15,786 bases of DNA from CAZSAT01 sp964604675 (GCA_964604675.1 CAZSAT010000152.1:1-15786); one strand, 5' to 3'. Counted from the first letter of the stretch, positions 1 to 5,409 are shown. Numbers and translations are program-made. Notes: generated from the sequence alone by a model not told the origin.

Positions 1-231
1 AGCGCCGATCTTAATTATGTCCTTATTTAGGTCTGGACAGAAGGATCTATTGGGGTTTTCAGCGGTAGTTTGTAGTATCTTATTTATAGGTTCACTACAT
101 AATGAGCTTTTTATTTGATACCTATCAAAGAAGGTTATGTTTTTGCTTGTTTGGCCTATGTAAGATTTACCATTTTCAGAGCAGGTAATCTTGTAAACGA
201 TCCCTTTGGCGGAAGAGAGCTCTTTGTACAT
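1..231 (-). CDS. GIY-YIG endonuclease family protein, partial (3' end beyond window)
   Basis: Reading from the start codon at 231 toward the left edge gives 77 uninterrupted codons. The N-terminus contains GIVYKITCSENGKSYIGQT, which has the spacing of the GIY-YIG nuclease signature: GIVY at residues 10-13 and YIG at about 25-27. The family includes phage homing endonucleases (Seg/I-TevI type) and UvrC-like nucleases that cut DNA with a conserved Tyr, Arg and Glu; the downstream catalytic residues are out of the window. TATAAT ends 5 nt before the ATG, so this too may be nearly leaderless, although no good -35 is visible. A terminator at 463-495 separates it from the upstream minus-strand genes. 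Frame and motif are seen; a homing function is inference. Confidence 0.75.
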   Translation of the reverse strand, partial: MYKELSSAKGIVYKITCSENGKSYIGQTSKNITFFDRYQIKSSLCSEPINKILQTTAENPNRSFCPDLNKDIIKIGA

Positions 232-340
232 AAACGATTATAGCTTAAGGCGCGGCTTTTCTCTAAAATGGTTTCGGCGGCGCTAAATATTTATTTGCTT
301 TTGTTCGATATAATTTCATTAAAATATATTCGAAAGGTTA

Positions 341-373
341 GATTTTTTTAGCTGGCTTGGGATTTTTTTAGCT
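341..373. repeat. 13-bp direct repeat, two copies
   Basis: GATTTTTTTAGCT occurs at 341-353 and again at 361-373, a perfect copy with a 20-bp period. It lies in the 232-512 intergenic stretch, which also holds AT-rich boxes at 276-328 and a terminator. Function unknown. Confidence 0.6.
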
Positions 374-462
374 TTGCTTATTCCAATACCCTAAAAGGCT
401 CGGGGAGAATGATAATACCCTCCCCCACCGTGATTTCGCAAGATGGATATTTGCTTTTTTTC

Positions 463-495
463 AAAAAGGGGGGCGGGGTTCTACCCCCTACCCCC
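463..495 (-). terminator. Rho-independent terminator
   Basis: On the minus strand two C/G-rich arms (484-495 and 468-478) form a strong GC stem around GTAGAA, followed by TTTTT (463-467). It lies 18 nt past the stop of the gene ending at 513, so it should end the minus-strand unit that begins near 1645. A second hairpin (GGGGAG/CTCCCC, about 395-426) followed by a short U run lies further downstream and may back it up. Confidence 0.75.
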
Positions 496-512
496 ACCTT
501 GGTCTTGGCTGA

Positions 513-833
513 CTAGACTTGAAGCCTGCCTGCTGGAAATAGATTAGCAGGATCGTCTTGAGTATCGTATCCTCCCTGCCCCCAGAGTAGGTTGCCCGAA
601 ATCTTTTGGCTGGGGGTTGCGTTGGGGTTGGTGATCCGTGTGCTGTCGGGGAGATACTCCGCAGAGAAGAATTCCCCGTAGGACTCGTCAACCAGCTCTC
701 GCGTTTCGCGCAGCCACTCTTGGGTCATCCCGACCTCGTCGTAGCCAAGCTCTGTGTGGTGCTCCATCCCGAATAGTCCACTGTCTTGGTGGTCGATTGC
801 TCGAGATCCGTCATCGTTCATTAGGTAGGTCAT
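513..833 (-). CDS. Hypothetical acidic phage protein, 106 aa
   Basis: I do not recognise this protein. It is strongly acidic in its first two thirds (DDGSR, YDEVGM, RETRELVDESYGEFF), has no membrane segment or cysteine cluster, and ends in a Gly/Pro/Asn-rich, probably flexible tail. Its start lies 20 nt after the stop of the gene ending at 854. No Shine-Dalgarno sequence or TTGAC promoter lies between them, only AT-rich sequence, so it is probably cotranscribed from the promoter at 1140-1168. A second Met at codon 5 is an alternative start. It is the last gene of this unit before the terminator at 463-495. Small size, acidity and context suggest an accessory phage protein, but no function can be assigned. 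Confidence 0.65.
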   Translation of the reverse strand: MTYLMNDDGSRAIDHQDSGLFGMEHHTELGYDEVGMTQEWLRETRELVDESYGEFFSAEYLPDSTRITNPNATPSQKISGNLLWGQGGYDTQDDPANLFPAGRLQV

Positions 834-853
834 GTTATAGGTATAGTTTAAGT

Positions 854-1129
854 TTAATAATTATCTTTGTGAAATCTCCCTTTGGGTGATCTGTCCTCGA
901 AGCACTTGGTTATCTCGACCACTTGGATCATGTCCTTGTGCTTGTGTGTCGTGTTAACCTCTTGCTCGTTGAACTGCTCAACCATCTCCTCCTTGGTTGT
1001 CTCTAGTGGGTAGGTATTGCCACCTACTGAATTGCATCTGGCAAGGTAGTGGTTGCCGGTATAGCTTGGGTTGCGCTTTACCTTGTAGGTAACATTCCAA
1101 AAGTAAATGTAGTTTTTTGTATCTCTCAT
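854..1129 (-). CDS. Hypothetical MRD-class small protein, 91 aa
   Basis: The reading frame is open farther upstream, but I place the start at 1129: the ATG sits 10 nt after a TATGAT -10 box, inside the conserved AGTTATGAGAGA, and the upstream codons are just the promoter read as protein. The product begins MRDTKNYIYFWNVTYKVKR. This resembles short phage proteins that start with a beta strand and then carry an acidic helix (TKEEMVEQFNEQEVN, about residues 45-60). There is no catalytic motif that I recognise. The next gene (833) follows after 20 nt. It is a predicted target of the small RNA at 12591-12753 because its 5' end carries the full 12-nt match. Confidence 0.75.
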   Translation of the reverse strand: MRDTKNYIYFWNVTYKVKRNPSYTGNHYLARCNSVGGNTYPLETTKEEMVEQFNEQEVNTTHKHKDMIQVVEITKCFEDRSPKGRFHKDNY

Positions 1130-1139
1130 AACTTGGTAA

Positions 1140-1168
1140 ATCATATCAGTTTTTTTCGCTCTTGTCAA
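1140..1168 (-). promoter_or_regulatory. Promoter, 10-nt class, for gene at 1129
   Basis: TTGACA (1163-1168), 17-nt spacer ending TGA, TATGAT (1140-1145), then 10 nt to the ATG. The -35 lies inside the 3' end of the gene ending at 1146; that gene's TGA stop is the TGA of the extended -10. Confidence 0.8.
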
Positions 1169-1367
1169 GCCATTCCGTTTCCTCACTCCATTCAATCTCA
1201 TGGAGTGTGTTTTGGATGCTGCTTAACTTCTCCTCCATGTCTGCGATGCGCGTCTGGAGGTACTTCGCGTCTGCGCCCCAAGACTCTGCGAGTGACTGAA
1301 GTGTTCCGCGTACGCTGGCAATCTCTGCCCCTTGCTTGCCTAAATTGGCTCTTGTCTCATGTCTCAT
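1146..1367 (-). CDS. Small coiled-coil protein, 73 aa
   Basis: The start at 1367 is fixed by the promoter at 1378-1406, which is 10 nt upstream, and by the conserved AGTTATGAGA. The protein is almost entirely heptad-like helix: IASVRGTLQSLAESWG is followed by LQTRIADMEEKLSSIQNTLHEI, so a coiled-coil dimer is likely. The last residues (LDKSEKN) are encoded by the promoter of the next gene, which shows how tightly the units are packed. Its middle resembles the gene at 3629 (A-x2-x-GTL, then S/A-ES-x-G and a second helix), so the two may be diverged paralogues. I recognise no family. Its function may be protein-protein interaction; that is inference from the coiled coil alone. Confidence 0.75.
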   Translation of the reverse strand: MRHETRANLGKQGAEIASVRGTLQSLAESWGADAKYLQTRIADMEEKLSSIQNTLHEIEWSEETEWLDKSEKN

Positions 1368-1377
1368 AACTTGGTAA

Positions 1378-1406
1378 ATCGTATCAGATTAATCGGTGAA
1401 AGTCAA
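1378..1406 (-). promoter_or_regulatory. Promoter, 10-nt class, for gene at 1367
   Basis: TTGACT (1401-1406), 17-nt spacer ending TGA, TACGAT (1378-1383), then 10 nt to the ATG. The TGA stop of the upstream gene (1403-1405) is inside the TTGACT box. Confidence 0.8.
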
Positions 1407-1645
1407 CCATTAATTTCACTTTTTTTAGACATCGCAAGCATCACTTTGCCAGCGGTGTCGAATTTTTGAGCTCTCCACTTCTCAGCAGACCGCGCTAAAT
1501 CCGACCATGCTTGAGTGGCCGATCCCGAGAGTCCCGCGAGACTGTTCATCATGTTGAGTTTGCCCTGTGTCTGCTGGACAAGCTCCAAATGACGTTGCCT
1601 TTTGCTGATGTTCCGTTTCTTTCCTTTTCTGCTTTTCTTCCTCAT
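1403..1645 (-). CDS. Small basic protein, 80 aa
   Basis: The N-terminus is highly basic (MRKKSRKGKKRNISKRQRH), followed by an amphipathic region with small residues (LAGLSGSATQAWSDLARSAEKWRAQKF). A basic tail followed by helix suggests nucleic-acid or ribosome binding, but I recognise no family. The start at 1645 lies 10 nt after a TAGTAT box in GTTATGAG, a variant of the shared start. The sRNA match stops after ATGAG because codon 3 is AAG. This is the first gene of the leftward unit; its stop TGA is shared with the -35 of the next promoter. Divergent plus-strand transcription begins at 1979. Confidence 0.7.
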   Translation of the reverse strand: MRKKSRKGKKRNISKRQRHLELVQQTQGKLNMMNSLAGLSGSATQAWSDLARSAEKWRAQKFDTAGKVMLAMSKKSEING

Positions 1646-1655
1646 AACGGAGATA

Positions 1656-1685
1656 ATACTACCCTAAAAACTGATAAGATTGCAA
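1656..1685 (-). promoter_or_regulatory. Promoter, variant 10-nt class, for gene at 1645
   Basis: TTGCAA (1680-1685), 18-nt spacer, TAGTAT (1656-1661), 10 nt to the ATG. Weaker -35 and longer spacer than the others, but the same distance to the start. Confidence 0.6.
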
Positions 1686-1736
1686 CCCCTAAATGCAAAA
1701 AAAATAACTTTTTTTTCTTCTCAAATCTTAATCACT

Positions 1737-1889
1737 TGGCACGTAACCTGCCACACAGGATCCATGCCATTCGCGTAACCCACTGAGTACCAAGGACTTA
1801 CGTCGCGGGCCTGCCCCCGGTGCGTAAGTCTCTGATAGTCAATGACTTAGGTATAGTTATGCTTCACCCAACTGGCAGGAACCGTGCCA
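1737..1889. repeat. Paired TGGCA hairpins flanking repeat element 1
   Basis: TGGCA-N7-TGCCA occurs at 1737-1753 and at 1873-1889, on either side of the double-palindrome element. The 19 bp at 1756-1774 and at 1876-1894 are also similar (16 of 19 identical). This is the content of the 333-bp gap between divergent genes, besides the element and A/T runs. Confidence 0.55.
1775..1850 (+). repeat. Double-palindrome element, copy 1
   Basis: Two 27-bp imperfect palindromes (1775-1801 and 1824-1850) with arms of the type GTAAGTC...GACTTAC and inner TGA...TCA flank a 22-bp GC-rich core (1802-1823) containing CCTGCCC. The strand is set by the core reading CCTGCCC. It lies between divergent genes. Confidence 0.9.
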
Positions 1890-1939
1890 ATCGCATCAAG
1901 AATTAAAAAAATAAAAATTAAAAAAAGTGAAAATAAAGC

Positions 1940-1967
1940 TTGTAATTTTGAGCAGTTGTGCTATACT
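1940..1967 (+). promoter_or_regulatory. Promoter for gene at 1979
   Basis: TTGTAA (1940-1945), 16-nt spacer, TATACT (1962-1967) with TG extension, 11 nt to the ATG. Slightly off the consensus, but the same architecture. Confidence 0.65.
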
Positions 1968-1978
1968 GTTTTCCAGAT

Positions 1979-2176
1979 ATGAGAGATATGTTTGACAACA
2001 TGTATAAGGTGCAGATCGCCAACTCCGGTGATGCTGCTGGTTTCCCACGTTCGCACGATGGTCTTGAGAAGGCTATCACCTTGGCCTTCTGTGAAGGTAC
2101 TTCGGTCACCTTGGATGGTGAGGTCGTGTGGCCAGCGTCAGATGACGCGGATGATTACCTTAACTTTAAGGCTTGA
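1979..2176 (+). CDS. Hypothetical MRD-class small acidic protein, 65 aa
   Basis: It starts MRDMFDNMYKVQIANSGD. The start at 1979 is chosen because it is 11 nt from the -10 and matches AxnTATGAGAGATA; it differs from the small-RNA complement at one base of the leader (AGAT instead of AGTT). The C-terminal half is acidic (ASDDADDYLNFKA). No recognised domain. The TGA stop (2174-2176) lies inside the TTGACT -35 of the next gene, so the two genes share bases. It is the first gene of the rightward block after repeat element 1. Confidence 0.7.
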   Translation: MRDMFDNMYKVQIANSGDAAGFPRSHDGLEKAITLAFCEGTSVTLDGEVVWPASDDADDYLNFKA

Positions 2177-2200
2177 CTTTTTCCAAAAATCTGATAAGAT
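2173..2200 (+). promoter_or_regulatory. Promoter, 10-nt class, for gene at 2211
   Basis: TTGACT (2173-2178), 16-nt spacer ending TGA, TAAGAT (2195-2200), 10 nt to the ATG. The previous gene's TGA stop lies inside the -35 box. Confidence 0.85.
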
Positions 2201-2210
2201 AGTTCCTGTT

Positions 2211-2408
2211 ATGAGAGATATGACTGAGATTGAAAAGAAGATCCACAAGCTGAATGTGGACATCGTGCTGAATGGCCGTATGCGGAGCCTCTGCCCGATC
2301 AAGGATCACCGCATCAAGGTGAACCTGTTCAACATCGCCCGTGAGGAGTTGTTGCATAAGGATCTAGTTGACCGGTGCGAAGAATTAACCACACAACACC
2401 TTCGATAA
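2211..2408 (+). CDS. Small MRD-class protein with VDRCEELTTQHL tail, 65 aa
   Basis: The N-terminus MRDMTEIEKKIHKLNVDIVLNG looks helical, the middle is basic (KDHRIKVNLFNIAREELLHK), and the C-terminus is VDRCEELTTQHLR. The same tail, with different codons, ends the otherwise unlike protein at 3088-3273 (VDRCEALTTQHLN). Conservation at protein but not DNA level argues for a selected function such as a partner-binding or targeting tail; this is inference. The start at 2211 is set by its promoter and GTTATGAGAGA. Its stop is 3 nt before the first possible start of the next gene, so the two are probably translated from one message. Confidence 0.75.
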   Translation: MRDMTEIEKKIHKLNVDIVLNGRMRSLCPIKDHRIKVNLFNIAREELLHKDLVDRCEELTTQHLR

Positions 2409-2411
2409 AAA

Positions 2412-2876
2412 ATGAGTGATAACATAATGAGAGATATAAAAGTGTTTACATTCGACTGTGCAAACGAAGCTTTCAAATGCGTATATACTGCGATGGCTGT
2501 AATATGCGGAAAGCCCAAGCCAATGAAATACGGCCCGATTACCCAAAATATAATCAACGGCATGAAGGAGCTAGTCCGACAAAACGACAGGCAAGGCTCG
2601 AATTGGTTTGATAAGTTAACCTTTCAGGTGCATGAAATCCGCACAGATGGTTCTGAGGAGTCGCTTCAAATATGGAAGGATAATTGGTTTTTTATGCAAA
2701 AGGCGGGCTTTAATAAAATGATGGCTGAAAAAAACTCCGAGGGCAACGCTGAGGAGTTTAGCAATATGCTTAAAAAGTCTAATAATCACGACATCTTTTT
2801 CGAGGGCGGCGAGCTTGTCGCCAGACGTTACGTTCTCGCGTTTGGCGCGCTAGATGCTAACAGCGAGAGTGCGTAA
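2412..2876 (+). CDS. Hypothetical phage protein, 154 aa
   Basis: Two starts are plausible. At 2412 ATGAGTGATAAC begins 3 nt after the previous stop. At 2427 a second ATG lies in the shared ATGAGAGATATA, giving 149 aa starting MRDIKVFTFDC. No promoter of the usual class precedes either, so translation is probably coupled to the upstream gene. The protein is mixed alpha/beta with an N-terminal strand (KVFTFDC), a Cys/Ala-rich helix (residues 14-33), a Trp-rich middle (NWFDKLTFQVHEI, WKDNWFF) and an acidic C-terminus. I recognise no family. Its TAA stop (2874-2876) is formed by the first bases of repeat element 2 (GTAAGTC), as if the element had been joined exactly at the gene end. Confidence 0.7.
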   Translation: MSDNIMRDIKVFTFDCANEAFKCVYTAMAVICGKPKPMKYGPITQNIINGMKELVRQNDRQGSNWFDKLTFQVHEIRTDGSEESLQIWKDNWFFMQKAGFNKMMAEKNSEGNAEEFSNMLKKSNNHDIFFEGGELVARRYVLAFGALDANSESA

Positions 2877-2948
2877 GTCACTGAGCCCCAAGGGTTTACG
2901 CTCCGGCCCCTGCCCGCGGCCGTAAGTCATTGATAATCAGTAACTTAC
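2873..2948 (+). repeat. Double-palindrome element, copy 2
   Basis: 27-bp palindromes at 2873-2899 and 2922-2948, with a 22-bp core (2900-2921) containing CCTGCCC. The left arm supplies the stop codon of the upstream gene. An AT-rich stretch without genes follows to the promoter at 3049. Confidence 0.9.
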
Positions 2949-3048
2949 GACTTTTTAAAAAAACGACTTTTTCGAAACTTGTCAAGTATATTTGCTATAA
3001 TATTTGTTCTTTTTTGATTTCCTTTCTAAAAAAAATTACATTTTAGTG

Positions 3049-3077
3049 TTGACTTTTGGGGCTTTCTATGATAGTCT
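3049..3077 (+). promoter_or_regulatory. Promoter, 10-nt class, for gene at 3088
   Basis: TTGACT (3049-3054), 17-nt spacer ending TGA, TAGTCT (3072-3077), then ATTCCCAGTT and the ATG. Confidence 0.8.
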
Positions 3078-3087
3078 ATTCCCAGTT

Positions 3088-3273
3088 ATGAGAGATATAG
3101 AACAACAAAGAAAAGAATGGAAAAAGGAATGGGTGGATATGCCCAAGGCAATCGGCGAAAACGGAGAGCTTGCCCCAAGCTGGGAGACATTCAAACGCAT
3201 GAAGCAGCGAGAGGCTTCGCGCATGGCTGAAGTAGATAGATGTGAAGCGTTAACCACGCAGCACCTAAACTAA
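3088..3273 (+). CDS. Small MRD-class protein with VDRCEALTTQHL tail, 61 aa
   Basis: The start at 3088 has the full AGTTATGAGAGATA module. The N-terminus is a charged helix rich in Lys, Glu and Trp (MRDIEQQRKEWKKEWVD). A loop with Pro and Gly follows, then a second basic helix (SWETFKRMKQREASRMAE) and the tail VDRCEALTTQHLN. The tail matches that of the protein at 2211-2408 in 11 of 13 residues, while the bodies differ. The shared Cys is the only cysteine in this protein. I recognise no family. It is monocistronic by layout: its own promoter lies upstream and another TTGACT promoter begins 19 nt after its stop. Confidence 0.75.
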   Translation: MRDIEQQRKEWKKEWVDMPKAIGENGELAPSWETFKRMKQREASRMAEVDRCEALTTQHLN

Positions 3274-3292
3274 AAAAAGTCAAATTAAAGGG

Positions 3293-3321
3293 TTGACTTT
3301 TGGCTAAAAGTGTGATACGAT
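3293..3321 (+). promoter_or_regulatory. Promoter, 10-nt class, for gene at 3332
   Basis: TTGACT (3293-3298), 17-nt spacer ending GTGTGA, TACGAT (3316-3321), 10 nt to the ATG. Confidence 0.85.
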
Positions 3322-3331
3322 TTTAACAGTT

Positions 3332-3571
3332 ATGAGAGATATAGAGATGAAAACCTACACGCTGTACTGGAAAAACGAGGACACTAACAAGGTGAGCAGC
3401 AAAGACTTCACCAACGAATCTGGTGTTGACCACTCGGCAATGGACAGAGCCTTGGAGTTAGCTCAAGAAGCCGACACCAATATGTGGCCTTGGATACTGG
3501 AATCAGACGGTTGCGAAATCGCTCACGGTTGGGGTGGCGACCTACTTGGAGCCTACCGTTTCCAAGGTTAA
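3332..3571 (+). CDS. Hypothetical MRD-class protein, 79 aa
   Basis: It begins MRDIEMKTYTLYWKNEDTNKV, a likely beta hairpin after the short MRD tag, then an acidic helix (SAMDRALELAQEAD) and a Trp/Gly-rich end (MWPWILESDG, AHGWGGDLLGAYRF). This small alpha/beta layout is common in phage accessory proteins, but I cannot name a family. The ATG at 3332 has the full 12-nt match to the small RNA. A later Met at codon 6 (3347) is preceded by GAGAG and is an alternative initiator if ATGAGAGAT were a leader rather than coding; the MRD-start in sister genes that lack a second Met argues against this. Confidence 0.75.
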   Translation: MRDIEMKTYTLYWKNEDTNKVSSKDFTNESGVDHSAMDRALELAQEADTNMWPWILESDGCEIAHGWGGDLLGAYRFQG

Positions 3572-3589
3572 AAAAGTTGAAAAAAGTAG

Positions 3590-3618
3590 TTGACTTTTAC
3601 CCTAAAGTGTGATAGCAT
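3590..3618 (+). promoter_or_regulatory. Promoter, 10-nt class, for gene at 3629
   Basis: TTGACT (3590-3595), 17-nt spacer ending GTGTGA, TAGCAT (3613-3618), then ATATCCAGTT and the ATG. Confidence 0.85.
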
Positions 3619-3628
3619 ATATCCAGTT

Positions 3629-3865
3629 ATGAGAGATAGAAGAAAGAAAGCAGCATCGGTAATCGACGAAACACGCATGGACATGGCGGGTATCGAAGGT
3701 ACATTAAAGTTTATCAGCGAAAGCAAGGGAGACATTGAGGTTCTGAAACAGATGGTTAACGCGCAAAGGTTAGTCCTTCAGAATCTACGCAAAAGATTAA
3801 ACAAGCCAATGTTTGATGATCAATTTGCTTCACCTTTTGGATTTGACTTGCAAGACGAAGCATGA
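3629..3865 (+). CDS. Small coiled-coil MRD-class protein, 78 aa
   Basis: The start at 3629 is fixed by the promoter and AGTTATGAGAGATAG; no other Met lies nearby, so here ATGAGAGAT must be coding. The protein is helical with basic ends: MRDRRKKAAS, then GIEGTLKFISESKGDIEVLKQ and QRLVLQNLRKRLNK, a probable coiled coil, and a Phe-rich tail. It resembles the minus-strand protein at 1146-1367 around GTL and S/A-ES. The stop overlaps the start of the SleB-type hydrolase by 4 nt (ATGA), so the two are translationally coupled. It could be an accessory lysis factor by position, but no sequence feature proves this. Confidence 0.75.
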   Translation: MRDRRKKAASVIDETRMDMAGIEGTLKFISESKGDIEVLKQMVNAQRLVLQNLRKRLNKPMFDDQFASPFGFDLQDEA

Positions 3866-4380
3866 AATATAAAAAACCAAACCTAATGAAATACGGACAT
3901 CAAAACTATATTATTGAAAAAGCTATAATTGCCTTCTTTACCCTATGGGGAGTGGCAACTCTTATAAATTACGCTAATGCAAACACACACAAAAATCATA
4001 GTCTCTCAAGAGAGACGAAAGTTATCGCAATCACTATACTGGCGGAAGCCAGAGGGGAAGGACACCGAGGAATGTATGCGGTGGGTGCTGTCATTGCTCA
4101 ACGAGCATTTGAAAGAAAACAAACTCCCACGGAGGTATGCCTTAAAAAATGGCAATTTAGTTGTTGGAACGGAAAAAAAGTTAAAGACTTGGAACATCTG
4201 CTCAAGACACCGCAAGCCAAGTACGCAATAACGGTTGCTAAAAATGTTAAATCATTAAGCCGCGAGTTTATCGGATTCGCTAATCACTATCACGCGACTT
4301 GGATGAAAAAGAAACCGTACTGGGCCAAAGGTCAAAAGCCCATTAAAGTTATAGGTCAGCACGCTTTCTATAAACTATGA
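3862..4380 (+). CDS. SleB-like cell wall hydrolase (endolysin candidate), 172 aa
   Basis: This looks like a member of the SleB/CwlJ cell-wall hydrolase family (Hydrolase_2), which cleaves peptidoglycan glycan strands. A membrane anchor or signal-anchor lies at about residues 17-40 (IIEKAIIAFFTLWGVATLIN). The catalytic domain follows: AEARGEG with the likely catalytic Glu at residue 62, GMYAVGAVIAQR (70-81), FSCWN (99-103), NHYHA (141-145) and a C-terminal IGQHAFYKL. All main family landmarks are present and the length is that of a minimal single-domain enzyme. It is coupled by ATGA overlaps to the gene before (3629) and after (4377). The N-terminal anchor suggests a signal-arrest-release type endolysin; this is inference. 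Confidence 0.85.
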   Translation: MKYKKPNLMKYGHQNYIIEKAIIAFFTLWGVATLINYANANTHKNHSLSRETKVIAITILAEARGEGHRGMYAVGAVIAQRAFERKQTPTEVCLKKWQFSCWNGKKVKDLEHLLKTPQAKYAITVAKNVKSLSREFIGFANHYHATWMKKKPYWAKGQKPIKVIGQHAFYKL

Positions 4381-4496
4381 TAAAAAATACCACGCTTGTA
4401 GAAAGATTAATAGATCAGCAAATCGACAAAGTGATCCAAAAACGAATAAGGCAAAGAGATAAGTTACGAAAACTTTTGTCAAGAATAAAAAATTAA
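4377..4496 (+). CDS. Small basic helical protein, 39 aa
   Basis: A 39-codon frame overlaps the stop of the hydrolase gene (ATGA at 4377-4380). The product begins MIKNTTLVERLIDQQIDKVI and ends KRIRQRDKLRKLLSRIKN: a single, strongly basic, amphipathic helix without a membrane segment. The tight coupling to the hydrolase and the coding-like composition support a real gene. Its position makes a lysis accessory role (membrane-active cationic peptide, or a regulator of the hydrolase) conceivable, but it could equally be a small nucleic-acid-binding protein. No Shine-Dalgarno sequence precedes it. Confidence 0.6.
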   Translation: MIKNTTLVERLIDQQIDKVIQKRIRQRDKLRKLLSRIKN

Positions 4497-4507
4497 ACTT
4501 TTGCTCA

Positions 4508-4576
4508 TGGGTGGCCGTCATCTCTCCGGCTACCTTCCTCAAGCCCTCTCAAGGAACTCTCACCCTTGGGAGGGCT
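4508..4576 (+). other. Two consecutive strong RNA hairpins
   Basis: GGTGGCCG pairs with CGGCTACC (about 4510-4534, one G-U). AGCCCTC-T-CAAGG pairs with CCTTG-G-GAGGGCT (4542-4576, 12 pairs). No U run follows on either strand, so neither is a normal terminator. The second stem touches repeat element 3. They may be a 3' UTR structure protecting the lysis-gene message or a small RNA; no promoter is seen. Confidence 0.55.
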
Positions 4577-4652
4577 AACTCTTTGATTATCAGTAACTTA
4601 CGCGTCGGCGGCTGCCCGCGAAGCCGTAAGTCGTTGATACTCAGTGACTTAC
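4575..4652 (+). repeat. Double-palindrome element, copy 3
   Basis: 27-bp palindromes at 4575-4601 (degenerate left arm, CTAACTC) and 4626-4652, with a 24-bp core (4602-4625) containing GCTGCCC. The core runs in the plus direction. Confidence 0.88.
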
Positions 4653-4740
4653 GACATGAGATTCTTAAAATATGACACTTTCAGGAGGGGTTTTATGCCA
4701 AGTTTTTAAAAAAAAGAAAATAAAAAAAATAAGATTTTTG

Positions 4741-4769
4741 TTGACTTTGCGGGTAAAATGTGATAGTTT
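4741..4769 (+). promoter_or_regulatory. Promoter, 10-nt class, for gene at 4780
   Basis: TTGACT (4741-4746), 17-nt spacer ending TGTGA, TAGTTT (4764-4769), then AATTGGAGTT and the ATG. Confidence 0.8.
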
Positions 4770-4779
4770 AATTGGAGTT

Positions 4780-4977
4780 ATGAGCGATTGGAAGATAATT
4801 CACGAACCTAAAAATGCAATAGGATACCTGCCATGCCTCTACCCTATCGGATACGGTGGTGGCCCAGTTGATCCAAACGACGAGATACCTATGGAATGGC
4901 CCAAAGAAAAAACTTTAAAATATGACCTTTTTGTGTTGACTTTCGACGAAAAGTGTGATAAGATATATGCCTTATGA
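4780..4977 (+). CDS. Hypothetical small protein, 65 aa
   Basis: It starts MSDWKIIHEPKNAIGYLPCLYPIGYGGGPVDPNDEIPMEWPK. The first part is a Pro/Gly-rich segment without clear secondary structure, which may be an extended or beta-rich binding peptide. The last 22 or so residues (from KTLKYDLFV) are encoded by the promoter of the next gene, so selection on them may be weak. The start is set by promoter distance and by AGTTATGAGCGAT; the tag diverges at codon 2-3, so small-RNA pairing would be only 9 nt. The stop overlaps the next start by 4 nt (ATGA). No family recognised. Confidence 0.7.
   Translation: MSDWKIIHEPKNAIGYLPCLYPIGYGGGPVDPNDEIPMEWPKEKTLKYDLFVLTFDEKCDKIYAL
4936..4964 (+). promoter_or_regulatory. 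Promoter, 9-nt variant, for gene at 4974
   Basis: TTGACT (4936-4941), 17-nt spacer ending GTGTGA, TAAGAT (4959-4964), then ATATGCCTT and the ATG. It lies wholly inside the 3' end of the previous gene. Confidence 0.8.
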
Positions 4978-5378
4978 GCGAGTACGAAAAGTTAAGCCAA
5001 TCAGAAATAAACGAGTTGAACGCCCATTGTGACGAACTGCAGGAAAAGGCAATCGAAGCTCAAGACTCTATGTATAAAAGAATTACCTATAAGCACCCCA
5101 AAACTGGGCAAGCTATCTACTACGCGCCGTCCGTCGAGCATGAGGATGATGTCAGCAAAATCTGGCACGACTTCCGCGACTGCGAGACTAGCACATACGC
5201 CAACCTCCATATGGATTGGTCGCCTTACCGCGACCCATCAAAGAACGACATTGAAATGTGGTTTGCCCTTGGCTGCCCTGACCGCGACACTATAGGTGAT
5301 GGCCAGACAGTTGGCTCGTTGACCACCGAAAGGTTGGTTGAAGCTCTTGGAAAAAATCTTTGTATTGAGGGTTTTTAA
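4974..5378 (+). CDS. Hypothetical phage protein, 134 aa
   Basis: The N-terminus is an acidic helix (MSEYEKLSQSEINELNAHCD, continuing LQEKAIEAQDSMYKR to about residue 38). A mixed domain with aromatic residues follows (KHPKTGQAIYYAP, KIWHDFRDCETSTYANLHMDW, MWFALGCPDRDT) and then a final helix (TERLVEALGKNLC). Four cysteines are spread out rather than paired, so a zinc site is not evident. I recognise no family. It has its own promoter, starts at an ATGA overlap, and its message may also be read by transcripts from 4741. The stop lies just before the TTGACA box of the next promoter. Confidence 0.75.
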   Translation: MSEYEKLSQSEINELNAHCDELQEKAIEAQDSMYKRITYKHPKTGQAIYYAPSVEHEDDVSKIWHDFRDCETSTYANLHMDWSPYRDPSKNDIEMWFALGCPDRDTIGDGQTVGSLTTERLVEALGKNLCIEGF

Positions 5379-5380
5379 GT

Positions 5381-5409
5381 TTGACATTTTAATCTTTTTG
5401 TGTTATAGT
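5381..5409 (+). promoter_or_regulatory. Promoter, 10-nt class, for gene at 5420
   Basis: TTGACA (5381-5386), 17-nt spacer ending TGTGT, TATAGT (5404-5409), then TTTTGAAGTT and the ATG. The strongest match to sigma-70 consensus on the plus strand. Confidence 0.88.

Noticed and set aside
1992..2408. A 138-aa frame that spans the first two rightward genes
   Set aside because: Its last 65 codons are the gene at 2211; the rest is a shifted reading of the gene at 1979 and of the promoter between them.
3590..3628. Upstream extensions of reading frames through promoters (also at 11886, 14735, 4672 and 1201)
   Set aside because: The extra N-terminal residues (such as MTFNQNYDRLF) are simply the TTGAC-spacer-TAnnnT promoter read in frame; transcription starts after them.
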